Part shown: positions 12,001-21,900 of the stretch, in pieces
Layout: each line of letters starts with the position of its first letter
Position numbering within the stretch: the stretch's first letter is position 1
Assembly (NCBI RefSeq): GCF_035582795.1
Contig: NC_134365.1
Location: 42,946,135-43,010,134, forward strand
Origin: Mycteria americana
Taxonomy: Eukaryota > Chordata > Aves > Ciconiiformes > Ciconiidae
Direction: 5' to 3'
DNA length: 64,000 nucleotides
Made by a program: the position numbers and the translations under genes
Notes under the pieces: model-generated
The model's input: the letters and a program-made list of their open reading frames with translations, nothing else
The model's database searches: none
What the model was told of the DNA's origin: nothing

Positions 12001-15000
12001 TTTATATTTCCTTGTGTTTTAGCTAAAGTTTTTAAAAGTACAAATCAGATTAGCATTAAAATACCTTGTCAAATAAGGGCTGATAGAGAGCAGCATACTT
12101 TCGTTCCAGCTCATGAACTTCCTCATAGAACTTTGCTTCTATCTGTGCACACTGAACTTGAAGGTTCTTGAGAGCATTCACACGTCTTTTAACAACTTTA
12201 GGCAAGCTGAAAAATTCAGTGACAAAACTGTTACTAACACTGCATGCTAAGCACATGTTGACCCCTAGTTAACCAGTCCCCTTAATAACCAATTTGCATC
12301 AAAACAGACTTTACAGTCTGCTTTAAGCTTTAGAAAGCTGAACAAATCAAAACTATGACCCACTGTACCATGCGGATTGAAACTGTTAGCACAGGCTCTT
12401 AAACTGAGGCTTAACCTGAATTAGAACCAGAGTATTCCAAACACCTGTATCAATCATGAGACAAACTTGTGCAATAAAACTTCATACTAAAAACAAGTTT
12501 TACGTTATCAATGAGCAGCCTAGTAAATCCATACGATTAAGCAGAATTAAGAAAGGTCTAATCACTAACTGGCTTGGTTTTATGAAAGAAAGTTCAAGAT
12601 AATTGAATTATTACTTTTCTAAGGAAGTCAATCTTCAAAATTCACATTTGTTTCACTCAGGAAAGCAGCTGGTACTGCTGTCTTCTAACATATGAACTGT
12701 CACTCCCAAAATGAGCCAGAACTGTTTTGCTAAATGAGCCACTGTATTATACATGTATAAAAGGAAAGCAATTAATACAATCCTCATTATAAATACTTGT
12801 CAGCTACAACTCTTAATACTAGTTTCACTTTATTAAAATACGCTAATATAGACTTACTGTTAGGACAGAAAGTTATCTACATCAAGGCTACTGGTGAGAT
12901 TTATGGGGTAGGTTGCTGACAGCCTCCACTGCCTGTGAGGTGGGCCAAACCCCATCACAGCTACAGGAGATTACTGTGTAAACTTCCCACATTTATTTTA
13001 TTTAAGCAGTTGGGACACATTATTTATAACACAGTAGTAAACAACCGCTTTTAACTGTTAGGACCAGCTTCAGGTTAGAGGAAGTAATCAAGAATATGTT
13101 AGCTTAAACACTGAAAGTTTGCATTAATTAAAGCTATCTTACCTCTATTAGGTAGGACAAGCACGTGTTTCAACATCCTTGTTCACTTTAAAATGCAAAC
13201 CACCCTTCTCCCTGACGGCTTTACACTCAACATGAATATACTATTTCTGGTTACTAAGATAATATGCAGACTACTGAGAAATCAAGATTTCCTTTAACCT
13301 TCCAATTTACACAAAAGTACTTCTGCTACACGAACTACCAAAAAAGCTTACATTTAGTCATGTATGTTCATAAAGGGTTGATAACATTCTTGTTACTCTG
13401 ATATTTTCCCAGAAGTTAGTCAAGTTAATCATTTGCTGTAATTTTATCTTCAAGTACAATATCAGAACTAACAGCAACTTAAGTAGCAAGTTCAGTTAGT
13501 TCAGGAAAAAAATGTTAAGGAAGAAAATTAATACGACCACACAGGTAAGTCATACAACAATCACCCACTTAATGCCACATGCATATAGTTAGACTAAGAG
13601 TACTGGACCTAGCGATTGCGTATAAAAACACTGTGAAATTTCTAAGAGGTAGTGCCATACATGCAGCATGTCCAACTCCAGTATGTCAGAGTAAAGATTT
13701 TAACACCTTTATTAAAGAATCTAGAATCTTCTGCACATGTCAAAGCTACATTTTGTTACAGTCCATGCCAACTAGTTCAAATCTTACAATTTGTACATCT
13801 ACTACCTTTATAAACTCTGTACTTAAAAAAAAAGGTAGTTTCATGAAAGAGACAGCTTTTACAAAGTAAATCCAAAAGGAGAAGCAGACCAAGTAGTATG
13901 ACTGGATTGCACAAGTACAACAGCAGCAAGTAAAACCTGTTGCTCTGAATACAAGCCACTAGCAAATGTTCTAATTACACAAGAATACAACCTCCTGCAT
14001 GCAGTTGAGGGAAATTCTACTGCATGAAAGTAAGTTTCATTAAAATTATTGTGGCCAGGCACAGGTGAAGAGGTAAGTTATTGGATAGCTGCCAGGCAAT
14101 TAGTAGATTCTAAGCCTGAGCAGACAGATGTTTTCCTGGAACACGTTTAGTTTCCTACCAGCTTATGCATCTAGTTCCTTAACAGCCCACATAACAGGCT
14201 TTTAGGATGCCAGATTCCTGCTGACTTCTGTGCCATCTCAGTGTCTAGACTGTGTAGATAAATAAGCTCAAAATAATACTTGGGAAGACATGTCAGAGGC
14301 ACCTGTAAAGCATGGTGAAGTCAGCATGCATACGTTGAGAAAATGCAGACAAGTTATACACATTTTCCAGCTATTTTTGTACTGCAAGTTAGGTAAGCAT
14401 TTGGTAACAATGGAAAAGTTGCAATGCTTTCATGATAGAGAATGCACTACTGTACTTGGAATTGATAAAGAAATAGCACAGTATCTTAGAGAGCAGCTGA
14501 CTAGAAGAATGCCATGTAAATCCATGTTACCACTTTTGTTCACTTCTTAGATCAAGGACCTGAAAGATTAGTAGAGGTTAATTAATGTTTGTTGAAAAAC
14601 AGAATAAAAATATTGGGTATAGAAAGCCTGTAGTGTACAGTACATGCCTGTACTGTACTGTACCCTTTGACTCCATGGTCTTTCTTGGGCCAGTATTCAT
14701 TAGGGAAGGCTGTTAGTTAAATGGGCTTTTCTTCGATGCTATCATCTATAACAGGAAAGTGGTATGAGTAGGAGCAGCAGCAGCAACGTCTGTTACTCAG
14801 TAGCTGCCCCAGTTCAAGTCAATAGCAATGTAGAACCTTATCACAGCAAGACAGTTGTATGCTTTACAATTCCTGTGGACGTGGCGAAATGTTCGTACAC
14901 AATCAGAAATTACATAAAAGTGCCAGAAAATTCTACCTGTTTAACATGCAGATCAAGTAAAGAGAATTTTAGCCAGAGATTGTTGCAAGTTTTGATACAT

Positions 15001-18000
15001 AAGGAGACCACATGAAGTGAAGAATTTTATTAGCTCCTGGTTATACTCTAACCAACAAATGACTACATTAGAGATGCTAGGTCTTCAAGTATTAGAGAAC
15101 TGATGTTTCATGATTAAGGCAAAGCTACAAAAGACATTCCAAGTAGTAGGAAAGTATCTTTTAAGAGAAGTGTGCCATATTGTAACTGCAGGGCACAGGG
15201 TCAGCCACTGTAAATATTTTAGCATTCTTTTCTTCATAAAAGCCCAAATAAAACCTCTTCAATTCTGAGATGCACTACAGACAGACTATATCAGTTTTCC
15301 TGCTATCTGGGCAGCACAGTGGTTTATGACTATTAATCCTACAGACAATACTGTTCAGAAAGCAAAAGAACCATTTACACCACTCTGCTTATACTCAACA
15401 AATACTGTACCTTTCTATATATCCTGTGGATGTTCCTACCAGACCATCAAGTCTTTCCTGAAGGGCTGCAAGAATCTGAGGATTTTGCATCATCTGCACA
15501 GTCAACTGCCGAGCTAAATTAAAAAAGAAAATTACATAAGTGCAAAGTGCATCTTTTGGGCTAATCTTGAAAGAGAAGTTATTTAAATACTACAAAAGAG
15601 CCATAAGTTTACTATATATACACTTGTAAAAAGAAACATAGGCAAAGAAGTATTTCAAACACCTCTCCATTTTGGCAGCATGGATCAAATCCATCCTATG
15701 CTGAATGTAGAAGCAGCACCTGGATTAAAATGGCCATTATTCAGCAAGCTGAGCTTTTTGTTAAAAGGGAAGGTTTTATATAATGCCCTTGAAAGCATCA
15801 GTTTTGCCTTGACTGCTTTTATTTTTAATTCATTAAGAAAAAGGCAAGGTAGAAGAATTTGTGCTTTTACTTTAACAAGGGAATAAAAACTGGAATTGGA
15901 ATTTTCTTTCCATTTACCTAAAATGGAATGAAGCAAGACAGTTTCAGACTTGGCTTTAAAACTGCTTTACAAATCTATGTTTACCTAATTTTTCCTGCAA
16001 AAGAATAAATTATTCATTAGAATAGTCTGACACATTATTGACTACAAAATATCAGTACTAGGTCCTTGAAGTCTATCATCTACATCATCTTTAGAAAGCA
16101 CTCTGTCCAAATGGGAAACCTGGTTCAAACTAGAAGGTAGAAGTAAATTTAAAAAAAAACCACACACAAATTCCTAGCCTAAGTGTTCTCATTATCCATA
16201 TTAACATCAGCCCTTTTACTTCTGCTCAAAATCTGTGCCTCAACCTGCAGAAATTAATTTCACAACTTCATATTTTTTAATAAGAATTTATGATCAGTTT
16301 TTATCATGCTGTTTTGCCTTCTTACCCCATCCTCAACATCTACAGATTGGCAAACAAGTACTTTGCATTCCTTACGAGATACTAGGTTTACATAGCATTC
16401 TTCTGACACCTTCAAATTAGAGTGAAGCTTTTGAATCCTTCCTGATACACAAAGCTTTTGGAAATAGCATACCATTTTCCATTTCTATGCCCTTCACTAC
16501 AGTAACCACATGTGAACATTCTCTTCCACTTTTATGTCCTAGCACAGCAATTACATGCTGAAAAGTTACCTTTCAAGCGACGTCCAAAAAAGCAGTCTTG
16601 TTTCTCCATAACAATTGCAATCAGTTCATATTTTAGCAGTAGAAGCTGCAATTACTTCTTAAAGGTACTAACTCACATTAGTCAACACTACTCCTCCTGT
16701 CAAGGTATCTAGTTTTCTCTGGTCTTACTATTCATTAGTTTTTCCTATACACTTGAAAATCTACCCAATTTTGCCACTTGAGTATGTTGCCAGTTACTCT
16801 TTAATACCACATCAGATTACACATCATACACATGGCATGCCAACACCAACAGCTACATCCCCTCAAACTGAAATCTGACCACATATTCTTTGTAAGAACT
16901 TTGTAAGTTCTTGGATGCATGAACACTATTTTTTCAAGAGGTTTTTCCAAAGCACGAGTGCTTTACTTAGTGTCCACAGAAGGACCTTTGACATATTTAA
17001 AAATGGAATTACCTAGATTAAAAAAAAGTAAATCAGTAAAATCTAAGGAAAAATTGTGCATGAAAAAAATACTAGAAAACTAGACAAGAATTACAGATGC
17101 AAAAGAACTGCTTAACACTGTGTCAAGTTTCCCTACTACTGAAACCTGTTTCTGATTTATAAAATCCAATTTCCCTCCAAGATTCCTAGAGTATAATTTC
17201 CCCTCAGATCCTCATCTACAATAGCTAGGATTAATCACTAAAAATACACATTACTCATCTCTAAGTTCCTTTGGGACATCTAAATACTTACCATTTAGTT
17301 ATTGTAAGCTGTTCTTCAGAATTTTGCCATCCAGTTTTGAAAACACTTTTTTCAACAGATATAGCAAAGCCTCTAACATCTTGAGCAAAATTATCCTACT
17401 TTTTAGTGTAATTTTTCTATTCAAGCAATCACATAATGTGGCACTATCTGCAGTCCAAATCATTTTATTGCAGAGATTGTTAGTTATTTCTCTCTTGGCT
17501 ACTTGCTCTTCAGATTCTATCTGTGCACCCAATCTTTAACTACAAAGCATGAGTAAGACTGTTCAGCACAGACAAAACAAGTATTCTGATACATGTTCAG
17601 GTTTTTTTTGTTGAGGGAAAAAGAAGGATTTATTGATTTTTAAGAGGGGTAACACTAAACATGATTTTTGTTCTCTTCACAGTCAAACAACTCAGCAGCA
17701 AATTACTAAGCAACTGATCAAACAAATAAAACACACACACATATGCACCTGACTTTTTTCCTACTCAAAGCTTCACATTTTAAAAGCTTTTAACTGTTGT
17801 TAGTTTTGAAATAATCTAGTCACATACCCAGAATAATCCTTTCTTTTCCAATTATACATCCTTACAGGTGGCCAGCACTGCCCGAACTGGTATTAACCAA
17901 GACTAAAATGAGTGACTGCAGACAACTAATAAAAATCACACAACTGGGGAAAAAAAAAAGTCCTTACTTCAGAATTTAAATACAGTTGTGCATCAGTAGT

Positions 18001-18923
18001 TATGTTTTACCATTTCCCATTATTTTAAGCAGTAAAATCCTTTTAACACATTAATTAGAAAGCATATATGCAGCTGCTTAGAAACCCTTGTTTTCAATGT
18101 TACCTTTGCTGTTGGCATCTTCACCAGTTTCTTCTTCTTCTACTTCTTCAACATCTTCCATATCCTGTTGATCAAGTTCAGACTGTTCTTTGCTATTAGG
18201 AATATTCAATAACAGGATCAAGAAGTTAATTTCATAAATACTATAATGAGCTTGAAGAGCTCAAGTTAGAGATCACATGGGTAGAAGCAAACTGTTGTAT
18301 CAGTTTTGATCTATGACAAACTAGGAGTCTTAATAGCCAAACAAAGCCAAATTTGTCTTCACAGATTCAAGTTTCACATTCTACAATCTCAGAACAGTTT
18401 AAAAAACTAGCAGCTTTCCAGAATTTTGAAGATTCCTTTTTACAAAAGAATTCCTTCAGCTCCTGTTCATATCAACAAGTCAAAGCCTCCTTCTGCTCTA
18501 CACATCCTCTTTGTTAAGATGTGCAGGCCCTGAGAACTGAGGGTAGGTTCACCTAAACTATACTTCGAATGCCACAAAATATGAGCACTTGAAGTATAGA
18601 AAAAAACTACAGAAGTGAAACAACAGTAATGGGCAGTACCATCATTTTTTCCCCTCCAGAATTCCAGCTAACGTAGTAAGTTGCCTAGTGCCTTGTCCCA
18701 GTTTTAGAGTTACTTACAATTAAGATCTCAAATGCATTTGGCATGAGCAACTTGAGCTTTTCTCCTACACACTATAAACCTCACATCTTGCCACTGTGCC
18801 AAGATCACTACCTAGATCCTGTCTATCAAGTATCTGGAGATCACAGCCATCTGAAGTACAGCATAGGACACAGTCAGAGCCTCAGTAACCTACAGATTTT
18901 ACTTACTTGTCTATGTCTGCCAT
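2983..18923 (-). CDS. NAP1L1: Nucleosome assembly protein 1-like 1, spliced coding sequence (14 coding exons, 393 aa)
   Basis: NAP1L1 is a histone chaperone that binds H2A-H2B (and H1), shuttles them between cytoplasm and nucleus, and helps nucleosome assembly; this function is family knowledge. The joined exons give 393 residues, against 391 as I recall for the human protein, with no stop or frameshift. An acidic N-terminus (residues 7-31) is followed by the long dimerisation helix region (about 71-117) and the alpha/beta histone-binding NAP core (about 118-345). A basic KKKQKHKGRG stretch near 275-284 fits a nuclear localisation signal. An acidic tail (350-382) with DDDDD and EGEEE runs ends in C390-K-Q-Q, a CaaX-type prenylation signal. 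NAP1L1 is favoured over NAP1L4 by the EIINAIYEPTEEECEW stretch and the KDQNPAECKQQ end. The start ATG at 18921-18923 follows AGGAGA and begins MADIDNKEQSELDQ, as in other vertebrates. Confidence 0.96.
3092..3125. repeat. 14-bp tandem duplication in intron 14
   Basis: CAAGTTCCAGTATT occurs twice, followed by a partial third copy (CAAGTT). It lies about 75 nt upstream of the acceptor of the final NAP1L1 exon. Confidence 0.9.
4814..4864 (-). CDS. NAP1L1: NAP1L1 exon 14: acidic tail (EGEEEADEENDPDYDPK)
   Basis: The exon has 51 nt, or 17 whole codons, ending in NDPDYDPK as in vertebrate NAP1L1. The acceptor is TTTCTTTCAG and the donor is CCAAAA|GTAAGG. If intron 14 were retained, the frame would end four codons later (V-R-N-stop) and the CKQQ tail would be lost. 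Confidence 0.94.
5273..5305 (-). CDS. NAP1L1: NAP1L1 exon 13: 33-nt acidic exon (YDEEGEEADDE)
   Basis: The exon has eleven whole codons, nearly all Asp or Glu. The acceptor is CTCTCCTAG and the donor is GAG|GTAAGT. It is frame-neutral, so skipping would only shorten the acidic tail. Confidence 0.92.
6334..6456 (-). CDS. NAP1L1: NAP1L1 exon 12: residues 314-354 (DDDAEAILAADFEIGHFLRE...)
   Basis: The exon has 123 nt, or 41 whole codons, and encodes the last conserved NAP-core helix and strand (DFEIGHFLRERIVPRSVLYF) followed by TGEAIEDDDDD. The acceptor is GTTTCATGCAG and the donor is GAT|GTAAGT. Histone chaperones of this family need an acidic patch after the core; it starts here. Confidence 0.97.
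7707..7726 (-). CDS. NAP1L1: NAP1L1 exon 11: 20-nt microexon (VPESGDL)
   Basis: The exon is only 20 nt and encodes the tail of Val307 plus PESGDL. It has a strong acceptor (TTTTTTTTCCTACAG) and a consensus donor (CTG|GTAAGT). It lies 90 nt after exon 10 and shifts the phase from 1 to 0, so skipping it would break the frame. It is required to join SPPE to DDDAEAILAAD, as in other vertebrates. Confidence 0.93.
7817..7962 (-). CDS. NAP1L1: NAP1L1 exon 10: residues 258-307, basic NLS-type stretch
   Basis: The 146-nt exon encodes CQIDWKKGKNVTLKTIKKKQ, then KHKGRGTVRTVTKTVSNDSF and FNFFSPPE. The clustered Lys/Arg residues fit the nuclear localisation signal known in NAP1. The acceptor TTTCTTTTTCTTTCCAG is very strong and the donor is GAAG|GTAAAC. 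Confidence 0.96.
9465..9600. repeat. A/T-only low-complexity tract
   Basis: About 135 nt are almost entirely A and T, with many short TATA/ATAT palindromes, in NAP1L1 intron 9. This could be a matrix-attachment-like or replication-slippage sequence; nothing more specific can be supported. Confidence 0.8.
9774..9913 (-). CDS. NAP1L1: NAP1L1 exon 9: NAP-core beta sheet (residues 212-258)
   Basis: The 140-nt exon encodes SFTLEFHFEPNDYFTNEVLT, KTYRMRSEPDDSDPFSFDGP and EIMGCTG, the most conserved part of the histone-binding face. The acceptor is CTTTTTAAG and the donor is ACAGG|GTAAGT. Gly258 is split with exon 10. Confidence 0.97.
10575..10646 (-). CDS. NAP1L1: NAP1L1 exon 8: residues 188-211 (EHDEPILKHLKDIKVKFSEV...)
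   Basis: The exon has 72 nt, or 24 whole codons, and encodes the start of the NAP-core beta region. The acceptor is TTTCTTTACAG and the donor is CCTATG|GTTAGT. The exon is frame-neutral. Confidence 0.95.
11155..11283 (-). CDS. NAP1L1: NAP1L1 exon 7: residues 145-187 (charged linker and GIPEFWLTVFKNVDLLSDMVQ)
   Basis: The exon has 129 nt, or 43 whole codons. A Lys/Glu-rich helix (EDMKEKAKLEEEKKDEEKED) leads into PKGIPEFWLTVFKNVDLLSD, a hallmark of the NAP domain. The acceptor is TTCTATCAAG and the donor is TTCAG|GTAGGT. Confidence 0.97.
11519..11599 (-). CDS. NAP1L1: NAP1L1 exon 6: residues 118-144 (RSEIINAIYEPTEEECEW...)
   Basis: The exon has 81 nt, or 27 whole codons. The EIINAIYEPTEEECEW stretch is diagnostic for NAP1L1. 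The acceptor is AATCTTTCAG and the donor is TTTCA|GTGAGT. Residue 119 is Ser where the human protein, from memory, has Phe; this is a substitution and not a break. Confidence 0.96.
12065..12206 (-). CDS. NAP1L1: NAP1L1 exon 5: long dimerisation helix (residues 70-117)
   Basis: The 142-nt exon encodes LPKVVKRRVNALKNLQVQCA, then QIEAKFYEEVHELERKYAAL and YQPLFDK. In solved NAP1 structures this long amphipathic helix mediates homodimer formation. The acceptor is ACTGAATTTTTCAG and the donor AAG|GTATTT ends exactly on a codon. Confidence 0.97.
14635..14658. repeat. Perfect 10-bp inverted repeat with 4-nt loop
   Basis: GTACAGTACA, loop TGCC, TGTACTGTAC, within NAP1L1 intron 4. It is too short for a microRNA precursor. 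Confidence 0.85.
15411..15513 (-). CDS. NAP1L1: NAP1L1 exon 4: residues 36-70 (ARQLTVQMMQNPQILAALQE...)
   Basis: The 103-nt exon encodes the first conserved helix after the acidic tail, including MMQNPQILAALQERLDGL and STGYIE. The acceptor is TTTTTTAATTTAG and the donor is GAAAG|GTACAG. The last two bases and the first base of exon 5 form Ser70. Confidence 0.96.
18104..18192 (-). CDS. NAP1L1: NAP1L1 exon 3: acidic N-terminus (residues 6-35)
   Basis: The 89-nt exon encodes KEQSELDQQDMEDVEEVEEE followed by TGEDANSK, the glutamate-rich N-terminal tail of NAP1 proteins. The acceptor is TTCCTAATAG and the donor is AAAG|GTAACA. The exon ends one base into Ala36, which exon 4 completes. Confidence 0.93.
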
Positions 18924-18941
18924 TCTCCTAGATTTCAAACC
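18907..18941 (-). CDS. NAP1L1: NAP1L1 exon 2: end of 5' UTR and start codon (MADIDN)
   Basis: The acceptor TTTTTTCCTCTAG precedes 18 nt of leader and then ATG GCA GAC ATA GAC AA at 18907-18923. The GTAAGT donor is consensus. The split AA|C codon is completed by exon 3 and gives Asn6. No earlier in-frame ATG exists in the exon. Confidence 0.93.
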
Positions 18942-21900
18942 CTAGAGGAAAAAACCAAAAACGTAAGAACAGCAGCATTAGACTTCAGTTACAAGGTCTA
19001 CAGGCAAGTGCCATAACACTAAAAAGGAAAGAAACACAAACCATGTCAGCTTTAAGAAATAGGATGAATACATATAGTCTGAAGAGTGGCGTTATCTCCC
19101 ATGCACTTTTTGAGCTCTTACTCTAAAGCATACAGAAATACTGAAAAACTTTGTTCTGGTTTAGAACCAATAGATCTACTCACATAAGTTTAAGTGCCAG
19201 TACAATGCCATGTTGCATTTTGTATCATAGGACTGTACTAATATCACAGATTGAAAACTAGTCCTGTCTAAGTATAAAATCGAAATATAACCTGAGAAAA
19301 ACTGAAGCAAAAAGGGTGCTGAATCCTTTTGGTAACTGTTTACTCATTTTCAGCATGTAATTGCAGACAGAGGATACTTATAGCTAAATCAGTTTCTTTT
19401 AGTACTAAAGACATGTTTTTGTGGATTTACTTTCAATCCCAACTTCACAAAACCAGTCCAAGTAGTTCCTCAGAATACCCAGAGAATTGCAACATTTAAA
19501 AAAAAATTTGATGCCAGGTGCCAAGCTATTTAACATGACTAATTTCCATGTCCTGAATGATCAGAATTTTCTTAAGTATCTCAGTATCATCATAAACACA
19601 TGCCAGATACAGTAACTAGAAACATTGTATGTTGAGACTATTGCAAATCTTGCATACCATGAAGCACTTATGTTCCCAAATGTATTACAAGATAGATAAC
19701 ATTTTCCACCAGCAAAACAGTACTTAGAAGTCTAGCCTCCAAAAAGATGTTTCAGGTAGCTTGAAGTCAGAGGCAATACTACACCCAAGAAAACACTGTC
19801 CCATTACTGCCGTCTTAGGTCCAATGGTTCAGGAGACACCAAGTACCAAGAATAATCCACAGGCCCAGGAAGCATGGAAACCACTGCTTTAGAGTGTCCA
19901 TTTTAGCTGCTGTCCAGTAAGCTAAACAAATTCAAGTTTCTTTCAGGAAGTTCAACTCCTTATAATGCATTCCAATGAGAATTTTAATCAAAGTGTTGGA
20001 AGTGTATGTTCCAGAAAAAAATGAAAATTGCATTTGATTTGTCCAAAGCGTGTAACGCAAGAGCACAATCCCAGTAAGATCAGAACATTAACAGTCAATA
20101 TGAAGAGACATGTTAGAATCTGAACTTCAGAATTTAACACCTACATTCTATGTAGATATAATCAAAATATATTTTTCTGGTGTCATAACTACTTCCCAAC
20201 AATTACATGGGAAGGAAGTATTTGATGTCTTCATTTAGGACCACAACTTTACAGTGCTAGTATTTAGGAGACCGCACATAATCAAAATGTTCCATTCCCT
20301 AGTATGCAGAAACACTAGAGAACCAACTACTTGTCAATCTATTTAAAAAAAATAATACAGTATTTGCTATCAAATAGAATGGCAGCACTACTGCAAACCA
20401 AAGGACATTAACAATTCAGTAAGAAATGGAGGAGTTCCAGTAAAATTTTTGGCTTATTTTAAGTTCTCAAAATTCAGATCACATTTGCCTGTCTTGTGAC
20501 TTCAGGTTTGCACATGGATGCAAGCTGCTTATATAACAATTCCAAAGAGTCCCCTTTGGATACCATTCTCAAAAGATAGCATAGACTGAAGACCTATAGA
20601 AACTGAAAACATACTACAACTACAACTCACATTTAAACGTCTCCATATTTCTTGAGCCACATAACAATTAGCATTCTTTCTGATTTGCAAAAGATTTTAT
20701 CCGTGCAAAATATAAAACTTTTTCCTTACACATTTCCTCTTAACTTATTCTTCATGCAGGACATTTTCAAGGAGACTGGTAGTATCACCGTGCAAAAGAA
20801 CAGGAGATGCACAGTTCACCTGCCTTTCACGCATTTTTATGCAAATGTGACAGACAGTGATCACATAGACAAACTATTATTGCTCCTCACAGAGACCGAC
20901 ATTTCCTCTCTCCATTCTCCCCATCAAATACAGCTTCACTTTCCATAAAACTAGAGGCAGTTCTTTCAACAAAGGCGTGACCAGTGACAACACAAACCCT
21001 GTGGTCTCACCAAGACGGTGGGCTAGATGAAACAGCAGCTGAAACACCTTCGATACAGGTTTGCCGAGAGACCTACTTCTACAGTTCATTTAAACATTTT
21101 TCCTAAATGAGGACATGAGATTGGCTATGACCAAGTCATGCCTAAAAATTTTAAGTATCCACCCCATCTCCAACAGTGGCCATTAGCAGGTGCCTAGGAA
21201 AAAAAGCAATGACATGGGAAGAATTCCCCCAGAAACTCTTCTAGCTTTCAGTCACATTCAGAAAAAACACACTGGCTCAGGAAGTGCAGGTATTTGACAA
21301 CATCATAATAAATTTTTATTTCATAAACTAGTCCTCATCTTCCCTGAAACCATGCAGGTAAGCTGATGTTATCACTCAAGTATCAAAGCACTAAAATCCT
21401 GTTTCTGAATTGCAACATTCAGCTCAGAGATCATAACTAAGTCCGATTTTTCTACACTGGGCAACAGTGTGGCAGAGGAAGTTTCACCAGCAGTCTCTGT
21501 CTTCTTGAGTTCTTCAGTGGGCCCCTGTTTTCACCATTCTGAACAAATACCTGTCATCAGCAACCTTCATCCTTTCACTGTTCACCCCTCTTTCCAAGAT
21601 CACTTATGACTATGCTGGAGGCATTCATCTCATTACAGAACCCTGTGGAAGTCCAGCATCTGCCCCTCTCTCTCCTCATTGCAAGGGGCAGTTACTCACC
21701 CTCTGCTTCCTGGCTTTTAAACAATCCATGCACGCACTGTATGTTTTCCAACTATGGCCCAGTTTACTCAAAGACTTTGAATTACACTCTTCAAAGATTT
21801 TTTTTTTAATTAAAATAGACTGTATCAAGCAGCTGTCAACTTCAGAGCCTCCCTCCAGTGTGTTCCTATCTGCCTCATCCCATTTTTCCTATTGTCCTTG

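Larger units (their letters stand above)
3019..18906 (-). other. NAP1L1: NAP1L1 introns 2-14
   Basis: Introns longer than 300 nt are intron 2 (18193-18906), 3 (15514-18103), 4 (12207-15410), 5 (11600-12064), 7 (10647-11154), 8 (9914-10574), 9 (7963-9773), 11 (6457-7706), 12 (5306-6333), 13 (4865-5272) and 14 (3019-4813). They are A/T-rich, with poly-T runs (22 T ending at 5120), an A/T-only tract (9465-9600) and a perfect short hairpin (14635-14658). I saw no convincing snoRNA box pairs, transposons or nested genes, though by eye I could miss a small RNA. Confidence 0.8.

Noticed and set aside
14290..14550. 86-codon plus-strand frame in intron 4
   Set aside because: A/T-rich intronic sequence, no homology recognised, antisense to NAP1L1.
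2983..18923. NAP1L4 as identity of the minus-strand gene
   Set aside because: EIINAIYEPTEEECEW, the VPESGDLDDDAEAILAAD junction and the KDQNPAECKQQ end match NAP1L1.
20630..20681. Minus-strand segment reading KNANCYVAQEIWRRLN before a GTGAGT donor
   Set aside because: The acceptor is weak, only 16 codons are open, and no partner exon with matching phase was found.
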